From: Desulforamulus profundi
GTDB taxonomy: Bacteria; Bacillota_B; Desulfotomaculia; Desulfotomaculales; Desulfotomaculaceae
DNA: 64,000 nucleotides
Direction: 5' to 3'
Assembly (NCBI RefSeq): GCF_002607855.1
Contig: NZ_AWQQ01000037.1
Coordinates: 1-64,000, forward strand
The notes beneath the pieces were generated by a model. It did not search any database. It had not been told where the DNA came from and was given only the letters and a program-made list of their open reading frames with translations. Shown here in pieces: positions 11,574 through 19,925 of this stretch. Position 1 is the stretch's first letter, and every line of letters starts with the position of its first letter. Both the position numbers and the translations under genes were made by a program.

Positions 11574-11613
11574 AAATAAAAAACTCCTACCCATGTACAT
11601 ACAAGGGTAGGAG
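11574..11613 (-). terminator. Riboswitch expression-platform terminator
   Basis: CTCCTACCC and GGGTAGGAG pair perfectly over 9 bases around a 12-base loop, followed by TTTTTTATTT on the minus strand. The 5' arm overlaps the 3' end of the fluoride aptamer, so ligand binding and termination exclude each other, as in known ON-type fluoride switches. Confidence 0.9.
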
Positions 11614-11650
11614 TCATCAGCTTCGCAGCGTTAGGCGAACTCCATCGCCG
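11607..11650 (-). promoter_or_regulatory. Fluoride riboswitch (crcB motif) aptamer
   Basis: On the minus strand the aptamer begins GGCGATGGAGTTCGCC, continues with TAACGCT and a short hairpin, and ends GCTGATGACTCCTAC. The fixed parts GGCGATG, GAGTTCGCC, TGATG and ACTCCTAC, and the pairing of GGAGT with ACTCC, match the fluoride-sensing crcB motif RNA. The next genes on this strand are the dynamin-like GTPase and enolase. A perfect terminator overlaps its 3' end, so fluoride should switch transcription on. Confidence 0.93.
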
Positions 11651-11664
11651 TTCAATTTTACCTT

Positions 11665-11692
11665 ATTATATCACAAATGGTTTATTAGGCAA
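11665..11692 (-). promoter_or_regulatory. Promoter for the riboswitch-dynamin-eno transcript
   Basis: TTGCCT (plus 11687-11692) and a perfect TATAAT (plus 11665-11670) are spaced by 16 bases, with the aptamer starting about 15 bases downstream, as expected for a leader riboswitch. Confidence 0.75.
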
Positions 11693-11735
11693 GAAACTTT
11701 TGTCATGTTTTTTATCGTTTTTTATCGAACGTCCT

Positions 11736-11764
11736 TTGCCAAATCAGAAAAACCGTGGTATGGT
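11736..11764 (+). promoter_or_regulatory. Probable promoter for uspA-crcB-crcB
   Basis: TTGCCA (11736-11741) and TATGGT (11759-11764) are 17 bases apart. The resulting leader would be only about 30 bases, too short for a riboswitch; no fluoride aptamer is visible on this strand. Confidence 0.4.
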
Positions 11765-11802
11765 AATACAAAAAACAGAACCCTTTGTAAAGAGGTGTTT
11801 GT

Positions 11803-12228
11803 ATGAAAATTTTACTGGCCGTGGACAATTCGGAAAACGCCCTGCGGGCCGGGCAATATGTGGTTAAACTGGCCGCCACCGGTATCCCCCTGGAGGTAAC
11901 TGTCTTCTCGGTAATTCCATTTACAGTAGATATGGCTAACTATTTGGGTATGGACCAGGAGGAGTATTATAAACTGGTGGGAGAAAAAACCCGCCCGGTC
12001 TTCCACCGCTACGAAGTACTGTTTGAGGGAATTAAAAACCTCCGGGCAGAATATGTCATCGCCCAGGGTGACATCGGGGAAACCATTGTTAAAAAATCCA
12101 TTGAAGGGGACTATGATGAAATTGTCATGGGCAGCAAGGGCATGAGTGAAATAAAAGAGATCTTCCTGGGCAGCGTCAGCCACAAGGTGGTACAACTGGC
12201 CAAATGCCCGGTGGTAATTGTAAAGTAA
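11803..12228 (+). CDS. Universal stress protein, UspA family
   Basis: A 141-residue Rossmann-like protein starting K-I-L-L-A-V-D-N-S and ending with the nucleotide-binding signature G-2x-G-9x-G-S (GSKG, then GS) and C-P-V-V-I-V-K. The signature predicts ATP binding. The ATG at 11803 follows AGAGGTG. Its stop codon overlaps the ribosome binding site region of the first crcB gene, so it is in an operon with the two fluoride channels and may act in the fluoride stress response (inference). Confidence 0.9.
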   Translation: MKILLAVDNSENALRAGQYVVKLAATGIPLEVTVFSVIPFTVDMANYLGMDQEEYYKLVGEKTRPVFHRYEVLFEGIKNLRAEYVIAQGDIGETIVKKSIEGDYDEIVMGSKGMSEIKEIFLGSVSHKVVQLAKCPVVIVK

Positions 12229-12238
12229 GGTGATGAAC

Positions 12239-12637
12239 ATGGATATTCTGGCAGTGGGCATAGGGGGAATCTTCGGTGCCCTTTGCCGCTACGGCATCGG
12301 CACCCTGGCCCACAAACTCAGTGTGTCAATATTCCCCTATGGTACATTAACGGTAAATTTATTGGGCAGCTTTCTGCTTAGCTTTGTGGCCTACGGCAGC
12401 CTGTTGCGCTGGAATTTGCCCCGGCACTACCTGCTGGCTGTTAATACGGGCTTCGTGGGCTCCTTTACCACCTTCTCCACCTTTTCGGTGGAAACCATGA
12501 ATTTGATTTTGCAGGAACAATACATAACTGCCCTGTTCTACCAAATAATCAGTCTGGTGGCTGGTTTTTTCTTGTCCTGGGCGGGTATCCGGCTGGCCAT
12601 CGGGCTTTTCGAGAAGCCGGAACCGGCCGAAAGTTAG
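12239..12637 (+). CDS. crcB: Fluoride channel Fluc/CrcB, first subunit
   Basis: A four-helix membrane protein (about 132 residues) of the Fluc family, which exports fluoride as a dual-topology dimer. It has G-G-I-F-G-A-L-C-R-Y, the pore asparagine motif T-V-N-L-L-G-S-F-L-L-S and the phenylalanine-box region G-F-V-G-S-F-T-T-F-S-T-F. The ATG at 12239 is preferred over GTG 12230 and ATG 12233 because TAAGG lies 8 bases upstream. A second crcB follows, and such tandem pairs usually form a heterodimer of opposite-topology subunits. Confidence 0.95.
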   Translation: MDILAVGIGGIFGALCRYGIGTLAHKLSVSIFPYGTLTVNLLGSFLLSFVAYGSLLRWNLPRHYLLAVNTGFVGSFTTFSTFSVETMNLILQEQYITALFYQIISLVAGFFLSWAGIRLAIGLFEKPEPAES

Positions 12638-12652
12638 GATGGATGTGGGCTA

Positions 12653-13015
12653 ATGAATACATTACTTCTGGTGGCTGCCGGGGGTTTTCTCGGAGCCATT
12701 TGCCGTTTTACCCTGGGCAACTTCGTACAGTCCAAACACCGCACGGCCTTTCCCTTCGGCACCTTTGTGACTAACCTGACCGGCTCATTTCTTTTAGGTA
12801 TTCTATCTGCCCAAAACAAGGTACACCCGCTGGTTTTCTTTTTCTTCGGCACCGGCTTTATGGGGTCCTATACCACCTTTTCCACCTTTGAATTGGAGTC
12901 CAACGAATTAGTGCGCAAAAATAAAATTCTTCTGTGTTTAATTTACCTTTTATCCAGTGCAGTACTTGGCGTCCTTTTCGCTTATCTGGGGTACCGGGTG
13001 GGAAAAGTATTATAA
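12653..13015 (+). CDS. crcB: Fluoride channel Fluc/CrcB, second subunit
   Basis: The second Fluc subunit, 120 residues with four helices, G-G-F-L-G-A-I-C-R-F, T-N-L-T-G-S-F-L-L-G and G-F-M-G-S-Y-T-T-F-S-T-F. It begins 15 bases after the first crcB. The paired genes probably make one heterodimeric fluoride exporter. Loop charges differ between the two copies (basic KHR here, acidic C-terminus in the first), in line with opposite membrane orientations. A terminator follows at once. Confidence 0.95.
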   Translation: MNTLLLVAAGGFLGAICRFTLGNFVQSKHRTAFPFGTFVTNLTGSFLLGILSAQNKVHPLVFFFFGTGFMGSYTTFSTFELESNELVRKNKILLCLIYLLSSAVLGVLFAYLGYRVGKVL

Positions 13016-13020
13016 AAGAG

Positions 13021-13053
13021 GAAAACCGAGGTCCACGCGAACCCCGGTTTTCT
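13021..13053 (+). terminator. Terminator of uspA-crcB-crcB
   Basis: AAAACCG-A-GGT pairs with ACC-C-CGGTTTT around CCACGCGA, with one mismatch; the stem itself ends in four T. Confidence 0.7.
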
Positions 13054-13087
13054 ATGTAAAGCTATGCGTACGATATCTGGCATGGGC

Positions 13088-13212
13088 CTTGACAGCCACC
13101 CCACACGTAGTTATGGTTTATTACCGACGGGGCGGCTCCGGGAAACATGTAATGTTTAATGTCCACATCGGATTTCCATTTTACTACGTGTGGGGTCCCC
13201 GTCTGTCAAGGC
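13088..13212. repeat. Long imperfect inverted repeat at the end of the DUF6431 gene
   Basis: CCTTGACAG followed by CCCCACACGTAG on the left (13088-13111) pairs with CTACGTGTGGGG followed by CTGTCAAGG on the right (13184-13211), with small spacer differences. About 70 bases lie between the arms. The right arm overlaps the 3' end of the DUF6431 reading frame. It could be the end of a degenerate mobile element or a large RNA hairpin. Confidence 0.7.
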
Positions 13213-13615
13213 TTCCCTCCGGCGCCTCCATCTCCAAGAGCCGGAGGAGGTTATCAGAGAAATCGGTCTCCTTTGAGATATGCCGTTTAAATCCCGCCAC
13301 CAGCGGAAGTTTTAGCCGTTCACAGACTGAATAATGCTTATACGGCATTATGAAATCTGGGATTACCGCATGTGTCCTGCCGAAGGCTTCACACTTAACC
13401 CTATATATGATTCTCCACTCAACCGTATCATCGTTCTGTACATGCCGGTCGTAGCTGCCGTGCATTGTGGTGTTGCCGGTACAAAGGGGGCATGTTATCT
13501 CCAAATCCATCAAATATTGCAAAACATTTAAGGGGTTGGGAATAATCCAATTACACAAAAACAAAATCCTGTACACTCCTTCCTCAGGGCAGGAATTTTT
13601 TATCACTGCTGCCAC
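13184..13615 (-). pseudogene. DUF6431-like zinc-ribbon protein, probably decayed
   Basis: Residues 36-95 resemble the DUF6431 family: D-L-E-I-T-C-P-L-C, then R-V-K-C, G-R-T-H-A-V-I-P-D-F-I and P-Y-K-H-Y-S. In the family the second knuckle is usually CxxC, but here it reads C-E-A-F, so one zinc ligand is lost. The C-terminal part runs into the long inverted repeat and ends at its right arm. The lost ligand and the overlap suggest a remnant of a mobile or repeat-associated gene. The family function is not known to me. Confidence 0.5.
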
Positions 13616-13656
13616 TTCCTGGTATATTTATATGCAGAGGTGGTTTACTTCTGCAC

Positions 13657-13695
13657 AAAAAATACCCCTCAAGAGGGAAAACTCTTAAGGGGTAT
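13657..13695 (-). terminator. Terminator of the SLH protein gene
   Basis: ATACCCCT and AGGGGTAT form the outer stem, with AGAG/CTCT inside, followed by TTTTTT on the minus strand. T-rich sequence on the other side makes it possibly bidirectional. Confidence 0.85.
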
Positions 13696-13711
13696 CATTT
13701 TTATTATTTGT

Positions 13712-15931
13712 TTAAAGTTTTAGAGCATTAAAGATTACGGTAACTGCCTCTGCCCTGGTGGCATTACCTTTGGGTTTAACAGTGTTGTCGGGATAGCCCT
13801 TCATGATACCGTTTTTAACTGCAGTGGCAACGGAACTCTTAGCCCAACTGGAAATGCTTGCACTGTCAGCAAAGGTTGTATCGTCGTTAACCACGGTAAG
13901 CTTGGCGGCTTTTACAATCATGGCAGCCATTTGCTCACGTGTAATTAAGTTGTTGGGGCCAAAGGTATTGGCATCAAAACCATTGACAATGCCGTAGGCT
14001 GCAGCTGTGGCTATGTCATTCTTGGCCCAGTGATCAGCGGTATCCGCAAAGACTTTGCCGTTTTGTGGGGCCAGGTTGAAGGCACGTACCAGCATGACTG
14101 CAAATTCGGCCCTGGTAATGTTATTGTTCGGCTTGAAGGTTCCGTCGGGATATCCCTTGGCAATACCACGTTCTACCATTTGCTTAATGGTATTTTCTGC
14201 CCAATGGCCTGTAATATCCCGCAATGTAGAAGTGGATGTTTCAGCGGGTTTCTCAGTTGCCTTTTCAGTGGCCAGCACTGCAAACTTGGTAAAGTGGTCA
14301 ACTTCACCGCTTACTTTGCCTGCTGCCAGGTCTACGGTTGCGTTATCCAATTTAACCCAGGTCTTAGTTTCTTCATTAAACCAGTAAATACCTACATCAT
14401 ATTTATCGGCATCAACCTTTGACTTATCAAAGGTTAAAGTAATAGTTACGGGCCTTTTGAAATCACCGGATTTATCTTTGGTAATCTCAACTACATCACT
14501 AATCAGCTTGCTCTTAGCAGGCAAAGGCAGGCCGGATGTGCTGGTTACCTTTTCTACTTTAACCTTAATATCGCTGGCCAAGGCATTGGCAGGGATTACA
14601 ATGGTGACACCCGCAGCGGTTACCTTACCACCATCCTTTGCTGAAACGGTGGTTTCATTTGACGATACAGAACCGCCACCGCCACCGCCGCCACTGCTGC
14701 TGATGGGTGTGTAGGCTATGAACTTGGTGAAGTGCTTGGTCCAGATGACCAGGTCTGATCCCACGTTAATTTTGGCATCTCCATAGGCCGGTATTTCACT
14801 GTCAGCTACAGACTGGGAGTCGGCACTGAGAACTCTTGTTATAACAGTAGGAGTGCCGTTACCTCTGGCAAAGGCAGCTGATTTTCCGGCCTGTCCTGGA
14901 ATGAGCAGTCTGACTGCATGACTGAATTTCAGTTCCACATCGGGCAAACCTACTTCAACCACCGCACTTACATTACCATTGCTTACACTAACACTGTTAT
15001 TAGCCTGGACAGTAGGTAGCTTAATGGTGCCATCCCAGCCGGCCGGGCCGGTTACTGTGGTGCCGTCAGGAATTTCAACTGCAACAGTTCCCAGGGTGGT
15101 CTGGGCCTGGACAACTACCAGCGGCATAGTTGCCTCTTTGCCTTGTGCTGTGCTTTGAGTTGTAACTTTTATTTTTGCTTCGGTTACCCCGGCGGGTACG
15201 GTAACCGCAATCGGAGTAGTGGTATCACTTACAGACACAGTTTGGCCGGAAGCTACCGTAGTAGGTTCCGGCAGCTTAATTACTGTAATGGTATAGGTTT
15301 TGGTGGTAGTACCGTCCTGGGCGGTTACCAGAATGTTTATGTCGTTTCTGCCTTCACTTAGAATAATGGCCTGTGAGGCACTTCCGCTGTTTACTGTACT
15401 GCCGTTAACTTTCACAGTGGCATGACTTTCTGCTGTTGTGGGAGTAACAGTAACGCTAGCGGTGGTACTGCTAACGATAGTTTTGTATCTTGTGGTATTG
15501 GAGTTAAAGGCAGGGTCTAATTTGCCGGAGCTAATAGTTAAATTACTCAGGTTAGCGTTGTTGCTGGGTTGTTCTCCTCCGCCACCGGTTTGTCCTGTTT
15601 GTACTGTAAATGTTGTTGTAGCAACAACGTTACCCTGACCTGCAACGACAGTGTATGTTCCTGTAGCTGCATCACTGGCCAATTTAAAGGTTTTTGTAAA
15701 TAAACCATTGCTAACATCTGCAACATCTACATATAAAACAGTGTTGTTGGGTCGAATAACTTTTATGCTAACTTCAGTTAATGACGTTGTTCCGGCTATT
15801 GTAACCTCACTGCCGGGTGTCTTCGCAGAAATAGTATTAAGGGTTACCGATTGATCTGCAAAGGCAGAAAAGGGAACCAGTGTAAGTAAAAGCGCTACAA
15901 TTGTTAAGATACTCAGTATGCGGTTCTTCAC
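13712..15931 (-). CDS. SLH-domain surface protein with cadherin-like repeat
   Basis: A secreted cell-wall protein of about 739 residues. A signal peptide ends near S-A-F-A-D-Q. A cadherin-like beta-sandwich (A-N-L-S-N-L-T-I-S-S-G-K, later T-K-T-Y-T-I-T-V) follows, then Thr/Val-rich beta domains, a stretch of six glycines, and a ZU5-like domain (G-G-K-V-T-A-A-G-V-T-I-V-I-P). Three C-terminal SLH domains (HWAENTIKQM, HWAKNDIATA, SWAKSSVATA, each with TRAE or TREQ) anchor it to pyruvylated wall polymer. The GTG at 15931 is preferred over TTG 15952 because GTGAGG precedes it and it opens straight into the signal peptide. It lies downstream of a probable accessory SecA. Confidence 0.88.
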   Translation of the reverse strand: MKNRILSILTIVALLLTLVPFSAFADQSVTLNTISAKTPGSEVTIAGTTSLTEVSIKVIRPNNTVLYVDVADVSNGLFTKTFKLASDAATGTYTVVAGQGNVVATTTFTVQTGQTGGGGEQPSNNANLSNLTISSGKLDPAFNSNTTRYKTIVSSTTASVTVTPTTAESHATVKVNGSTVNSGSASQAIILSEGRNDINILVTAQDGTTTKTYTITVIKLPEPTTVASGQTVSVSDTTTPIAVTVPAGVTEAKIKVTTQSTAQGKEATMPLVVVQAQTTLGTVAVEIPDGTTVTGPAGWDGTIKLPTVQANNSVSVSNGNVSAVVEVGLPDVELKFSHAVRLLIPGQAGKSAAFARGNGTPTVITRVLSADSQSVADSEIPAYGDAKINVGSDLVIWTKHFTKFIAYTPISSSGGGGGGGSVSSNETTVSAKDGGKVTAAGVTIVIPANALASDIKVKVEKVTSTSGLPLPAKSKLISDVVEITKDKSGDFKRPVTITLTFDKSKVDADKYDVGIYWFNEETKTWVKLDNATVDLAAGKVSGEVDHFTKFAVLATEKATEKPAETSTSTLRDITGHWAENTIKQMVERGIAKGYPDGTFKPNNNITRAEFAVMLVRAFNLAPQNGKVFADTADHWAKNDIATAAAYGIVNGFDANTFGPNNLITREQMAAMIVKAAKLTVVNDDTTFADSASISSWAKSSVATAVKNGIMKGYPDNTVKPKGNATRAEAVTVIFNALKL

Positions 15932-15954
15932 TTTATCAATCCTCACTTTCAAAG

Positions 15955-15996
15955 GATATAATCGAACCTGGGGGTCAACCCAGATTCGATTATATC
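15955..15996. other. 42-base near-perfect palindrome between surface-protein genes
   Basis: GATATAATCGAA and TTCGATTATATC form the outer arms, with CTGGG/CCCAG inside and one mismatch. It lies between the two surface-protein genes, just before the ribosome binding site of the SLH gene. No T-run follows on the minus strand, so it may stabilise or process the mRNA rather than terminate it. Confidence 0.7.
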
Positions 15997-16013
15997 TGTT
16001 TAGAATTATTTGC

Positions 16014-17309
16014 CTAATTTTTGCCTAATTCAAGTGCTTGAGCCAGGTTGGTTTGTACGCTGTTTGTGTCGCTGTTAAATTCATCAAAAACAAATACTTT
16101 TACCCAATAATTATTGTCCGAGCCATCCACATTAAAGTGGGCTGTTAATCCTTCCGGGGACTGAATATCCTTTTCCAAAGCAACGATACTTACCGGTTCA
16201 TTGCCTTTCATTAGTTGGAAAATAACTACTTCACTACCGTCATGATCCGGAGCAGCAGAAATACGGTCTACATTGACAGTCGCTTTAATACCGCTTGATC
16301 TGTCAAGGTCACCTTTAGCAGTGATTGAGAAAGGCTTAGTATCGTCTCCAGTGGTATCGTCACCGGCGGTATCGTCACCGGCGGTATCGTCTCCAGTGGT
16401 ACCGTCTTCACCGGCGGTATCGTCTCCAGTGGTACCGTCTTCACCGGCGGTATCGTCTCCAGTGGTACCGTCACCGGCGGTATCGTCTCCAGTGGTATCG
16501 TCACCGGCGGTATCGTCACCAGTGGTGCCGTCTTCACCGGTACCGTCTCCAGTGGTCGGTGCGTTACTTACTACAATACCAAAGGTTGTATTAACTTTAC
16601 CGCCATTTCCATCATCAGCTGTTACTGTAATCGTTGCTGTACCTTCTGCCACGGGGGTAACAACTATGTCGGTTCCGTTTACTGTTACAGTCGCAATGCT
16701 TTCGTCAGAAGAGGCGGCGGTTAGAGTCAGGCTGTCCCCATCTTGATCCTCAAAGGTTCCACTGGCATCTATTGTTACAGCTTCACCGCCGGCTGTTCCT
16801 GTGATGTCATTTATTGGGTTAGCTACGGTCGGTGCGTTGTTTGCATCCCCAGATTTATCATCCACAATGGCCACTTTAGCAGCAGTTGCGCTTTCTCCTT
16901 CAGTATTCTTGGAGAATACGCCAATTTGGGTTGCTCCTGTCGGAATGGCTGTATCAGCATTTATGGTTACGGAGTAGGTGCCCCCTTTAGCCACTGTACC
17001 AATAGCTTCACCTACTTTTTGGTCACTGGCATCCAAGTAATATACTACGTAATCAGTGATATTGCTTTCATCTGCCGCAGCCTCCCAGGTTACATTACCG
17101 GCAATCTGCCCACCATTGGTGTCCGTATCTGTAAATGCTACGTTCCGGGCCAGTTCTGTCGGTACAGCCGCCTCCGCCGCTCTAATCCCAAACATCCCTA
17201 CCAAATCACTGTCCACCACCGGCATCATGGCAGGAACAATATTCATGCCCATGGCTCCGGCCACAATACCTGCAACAACCTTTTTGGTTTTCTTATCGTT
17301 TAAATTCAC
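16014..17309 (-). CDS. Secreted surface protein with Ig/cadherin-like domains and an Asp-Thr-Gly repeat stalk
   Basis: A 431-residue exported protein. The N-terminus is basic and followed by a glycine-rich hydrophobic core (V-V-A-G-I-V-A-G-A-M-G) and an AxA cleavage region. Residues 50-150 look like a fibronectin/Ig-type domain. Residues 158-250 carry a dystroglycan/cadherin-like domain (F-E-D-Q-D-G-D-S-L, then I-T-V-T-A-D-D-G-N-G-G). About residues 253-327 are tandem T-G-D-D-T-A-G-D units. A final beta domain ends the protein. There is no SLH or LPXTG anchor. The GTG start has AAAGGAGGG upstream. Acidic DxD repeats may bind calcium (inference). Function unknown. Confidence 0.75.
   Translation of the reverse strand: MNLNDKKTKKVVAGIVAGAMGMNIVPAMMPVVDSDLVGMFGIRAAEAAVPTELARNVAFTDTDTNGGQIAGNVTWEAAADESNITDYVVYYLDASDQKVGEAIGTVAKGGTYSVTINADTAIPTGATQIGVFSKNTEGESATAAKVAIVDDKSGDANNAPTVANPINDITGTAGGEAVTIDASGTFEDQDGDSLTLTAASSDESIATVTVNGTDIVVTPVAEGTATITVTADDGNGGKVNTTFGIVVSNAPTTGDGTGEDGTTGDDTAGDDTTGDDTAGDGTTGDDTAGEDGTTGDDTAGEDGTTGDDTAGDDTAGDDTTGDDTKPFSITAKGDLDRSSGIKATVNVDRISAAPDHDGSEVVIFQLMKGNEPVSIVALEKDIQSPEGLTAHFNVDGSDNNYWVKVFVFDEFNSDTNSVQTNLAQALELGKN
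16340..16555 (-). repeat. Coding tandem repeat (15- and 18-base units)
   Basis: Alternating units of GGTATCGTCACC, GGTATCGTCTCC and GGTACCGTCTTC type on the plus strand encode the TGDDT / AGDDT / AGEDG series. Unit number could change by slippage, and assembly of this stretch may be imperfect. Confidence 0.85.
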
Positions 17310-17453
17310 TTAATACCCTCCTTTGTATGACCTAAGTAATTAACCAAAACTTACATCGAAGATAAATCGGAAAAATAAGTTTAAAACACAACTCCTTACC
17401 CAAAAGTTTTTATTTATTTGAAACCATCACCTCCCAAAAAGCTGATTAATTAG

Positions 17454-19812
17454 CTAACTCTTTAATGTAAACAGGGTCGTCACGGTTTCCAGTCGCACTT
17501 CCTTAAGCATTTGTTCAAATAAATCCCGGCTTTCACGCAAAAAGGCGTAGATGGGCTTGATCTGGCCGTAGGCCCGCATACCGATGCCTTGGCGCAGTTG
17601 ATCCATGGCATCGATATGGTCTGTCCACTTACTGTCGATGATTTTAAGCATTACCTGCCGCTCCCTTTCACGCATGGCTTCATCTCCGGCCATGGTTTCT
17701 TTTTCCCGGTAAACAGCCAAAACCTGCTCCAGCAGTTCCTCGGTTAGCGCCAGTGTGGTCAGGTTAGACAAATTCGTCAAGGCAAATTTTTTGGCCATGC
17801 GGAAATAGCGGTGCATTTCCAGCATTAACCCGATCAGGTCCCACTCACCTGGTTGGGTATCAGGGGATGTGTGCTTACCCACCAAATCTTCTACTGTTTC
17901 TTTAATCATGGCGTGAATATATTCCCGGAGGTTTTCACCGGCCAGGATTTTGTCCCGTTCGGCATAAATAAAATCCCGCTGCCGGTTCATCACATCATCA
18001 AATTCCAATAACCATTTGCGAATGGTAAAATTTTTATTTTCTATCCTTTTCTGGGCTTTTTCCACCAGCAAGGTTAGTTTCTTATCTGCAACGGTTTCCT
18101 CACCGGAAAGTCCCGCTTGATCCAGTTCAGCCAGCAAATGTTCGGGTGTATGGTTACGAATCAGATCGTCTTCCATAGAGATGTAAAAACAGGAAGAACC
18201 GGGGTCACCCTGGCGGCCTGCCCGGCCCCGCAACTGATCGTCGATGCGCCGGGCATCGTGGCGGGTGGTGCCGATGACGTGCAGACCGCCCAGTTCGGCT
18301 ACCCCGTCCCCCAGCTTGATGTCTGTACCCCGGCCGGCCATGTTGGTGGCCACGGTCACCGCTCCCCGCTGCCCGGCCCGGGCAATGATCTCTGCTTCCT
18401 GTTCCAGGCTTTTGGCGTTAAGAACCACATGGGGAATTCCTTCCTTTTGCAGCAGTTGGCTCATTTCTTCGGACTTCCAGATATTAATTGTGCCCACCAG
18501 AACCGGGCGTCCCAGGCTGTATTTTTCCTTTACGTCTTTTACTATGGCCTTCCACTTAGCCTGTTCGGTGATAAAAACCTGATCCTCTAAATCCCGGCGG
18601 ATTATCGGTTTGTTAGTGGGTATTTCTACCACATCCACACCGTAAATCTCCCGGAACTCCTTTGTTTCATGTACAAGGGTGCCGGACATACCTGCCAGTT
18701 TCCGGTATTTACGGAAATAGTTCTGGAAGGTGATGGTGGCCACCACCTTGCTCTCTTTACGAATCTCCACCCCTTCTTTAGCCTCAATGGCCTGGTGCAG
18801 GCCGTTGACATAACGGCGCCCGTGCATAAGGCGTCCTGTAAATTGGTCAACGATAACTACCTCCGGACCGTTTTTACCGGAGATAACAACGTAATCCACG
18901 TCTTTTTTAAAGACCCAGTGGCTTTGAGGGCCTGGATAAGGTGGTGGTAGATTTCCATGTTTTTAACGGTGGCCAGATTATCTAGTCCAAAGATTTCCTC
19001 ACAGGCAGCAATGCCTTCTTCGGTAAGAACTACGTTTTTCTCTTTTGGGTCAACTTCAAAATGAAGCTTTTCTTTCAGCCGGCGTACTGCCCTATCTGCC
19101 TTTAAGTAAAGGTTTATGTTGGATAATGTATCATCGGCAATAATCAAAGGAGTCCGGGCCTCGTCGATAAGGATGCTGTCCACTTCGTCAATTACAGCAA
19201 AACAAAGACCGCGCTGAACCTTTTTATTAATCCGGTTCACCAGGTTATCTCTAAGGTAATCAAACCAAATTCGCTATTGGTTCCGTAAGTAATATCACAT
19301 TGATAAGCCCGCTGTCTTTGCAGTTGGTTCATACGGCTTTGTATACAGCCCACTGACAGGCCCAAAAACCTGTAAACTTCACCCATTTCCCCACTGTCCC
19401 GCCGGGCCAGGTATTCGTTTGTTGTAACCACATGAACCCCTTCACCGGTAAGTGCATTGAGATAAACAGGCATGGTTGCGGTAAGGGTTTTCCCTTCCCC
19501 GGTTTTCATTTCGATAAAATTGCCCCGGTGCAGAGCTATGCCACCAAGTACTTGAACAAAAAATGGTCTTAAGCCCAGTACCCGTGCGGCTGCCTCCCGA
19601 ACAACCGAAAAGGCTTCCGGCAAAACAGAATCCAGGCTTTCCCCCCGCTGAATCCTATTCTTAAACTCTAGTGTTTTATTTTTTAAATCTTCATCTTTTA
19701 ACTGCTGGGTTTGTTCAGAATGTTTATCAACTAACCAGGCTATTTCTTTAAATTGGTCTATCTGCCCGTCATCTTTACCTATATTTAATAACTTCTTTAA
19801 GATGGATTTCAT
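17454..19812 (-). CDS. secA2: SecA translocase ATPase lacking the C-terminal tail, probable accessory SecA2; frame broken twice
   Basis: A motor for protein export at the Sec channel, in three frames. Present are M-K-T-G-E-G-K-T-L (Walker A), [12 protein letters not shown] (Walker B), [20 protein letters not shown] and [11 protein letters not shown]. Adding a T to GGTTTGAT near 19260 and a C to AAAGCCACTGG near 18925 restores one protein of about 786 residues. It ends right after the helical scaffold domain ([14 protein letters not shown]) with no linker and no CxCxSG zinc tail, unlike housekeeping SecA. It lies upstream of two large surface-protein genes, so I favour an accessory SecA2 that exports them; a tail-less main SecA is the alternative. 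Confidence 0.82.
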
Positions 19813-19844
19813 TTACTTAGTCCCCGTTTCTAAATTCACGGCAA

Positions 19845-19886
19845 TAAAAAAGGGAGCACAACCATGAATAAACTTGGTTGCTCCCT
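19845..19886 (-). terminator. Terminator of the Com-like gene
   Basis: GGGAGC(AC)AACC pairs with GGTTGCTCCC, followed by TTTTTT on the minus strand. It separates the Com-like gene from secA2. Confidence 0.8.
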
Positions 19887-19925
19887 TCAATTGCCTCTAT
19901 GGGCTTTTGTTGACTAGAAGCTGTA

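Noticed and set aside
11641..11802. A second fluoride riboswitch for crcB on the plus strand
   Set aside because: The plus-strand leader is too short and lacks the aptamer core; only the minus strand matches.
16340..16555. CRISPR-like array
   Set aside because: Units are contiguous with no spacers and keep frame with a surface protein; they are coding tandem repeats.
16268..16746. Long opposite-strand reading frames through the TGDD repeat
   Set aside because: They are shadows made by the low-complexity repeat, with no ribosome binding site or family motif.
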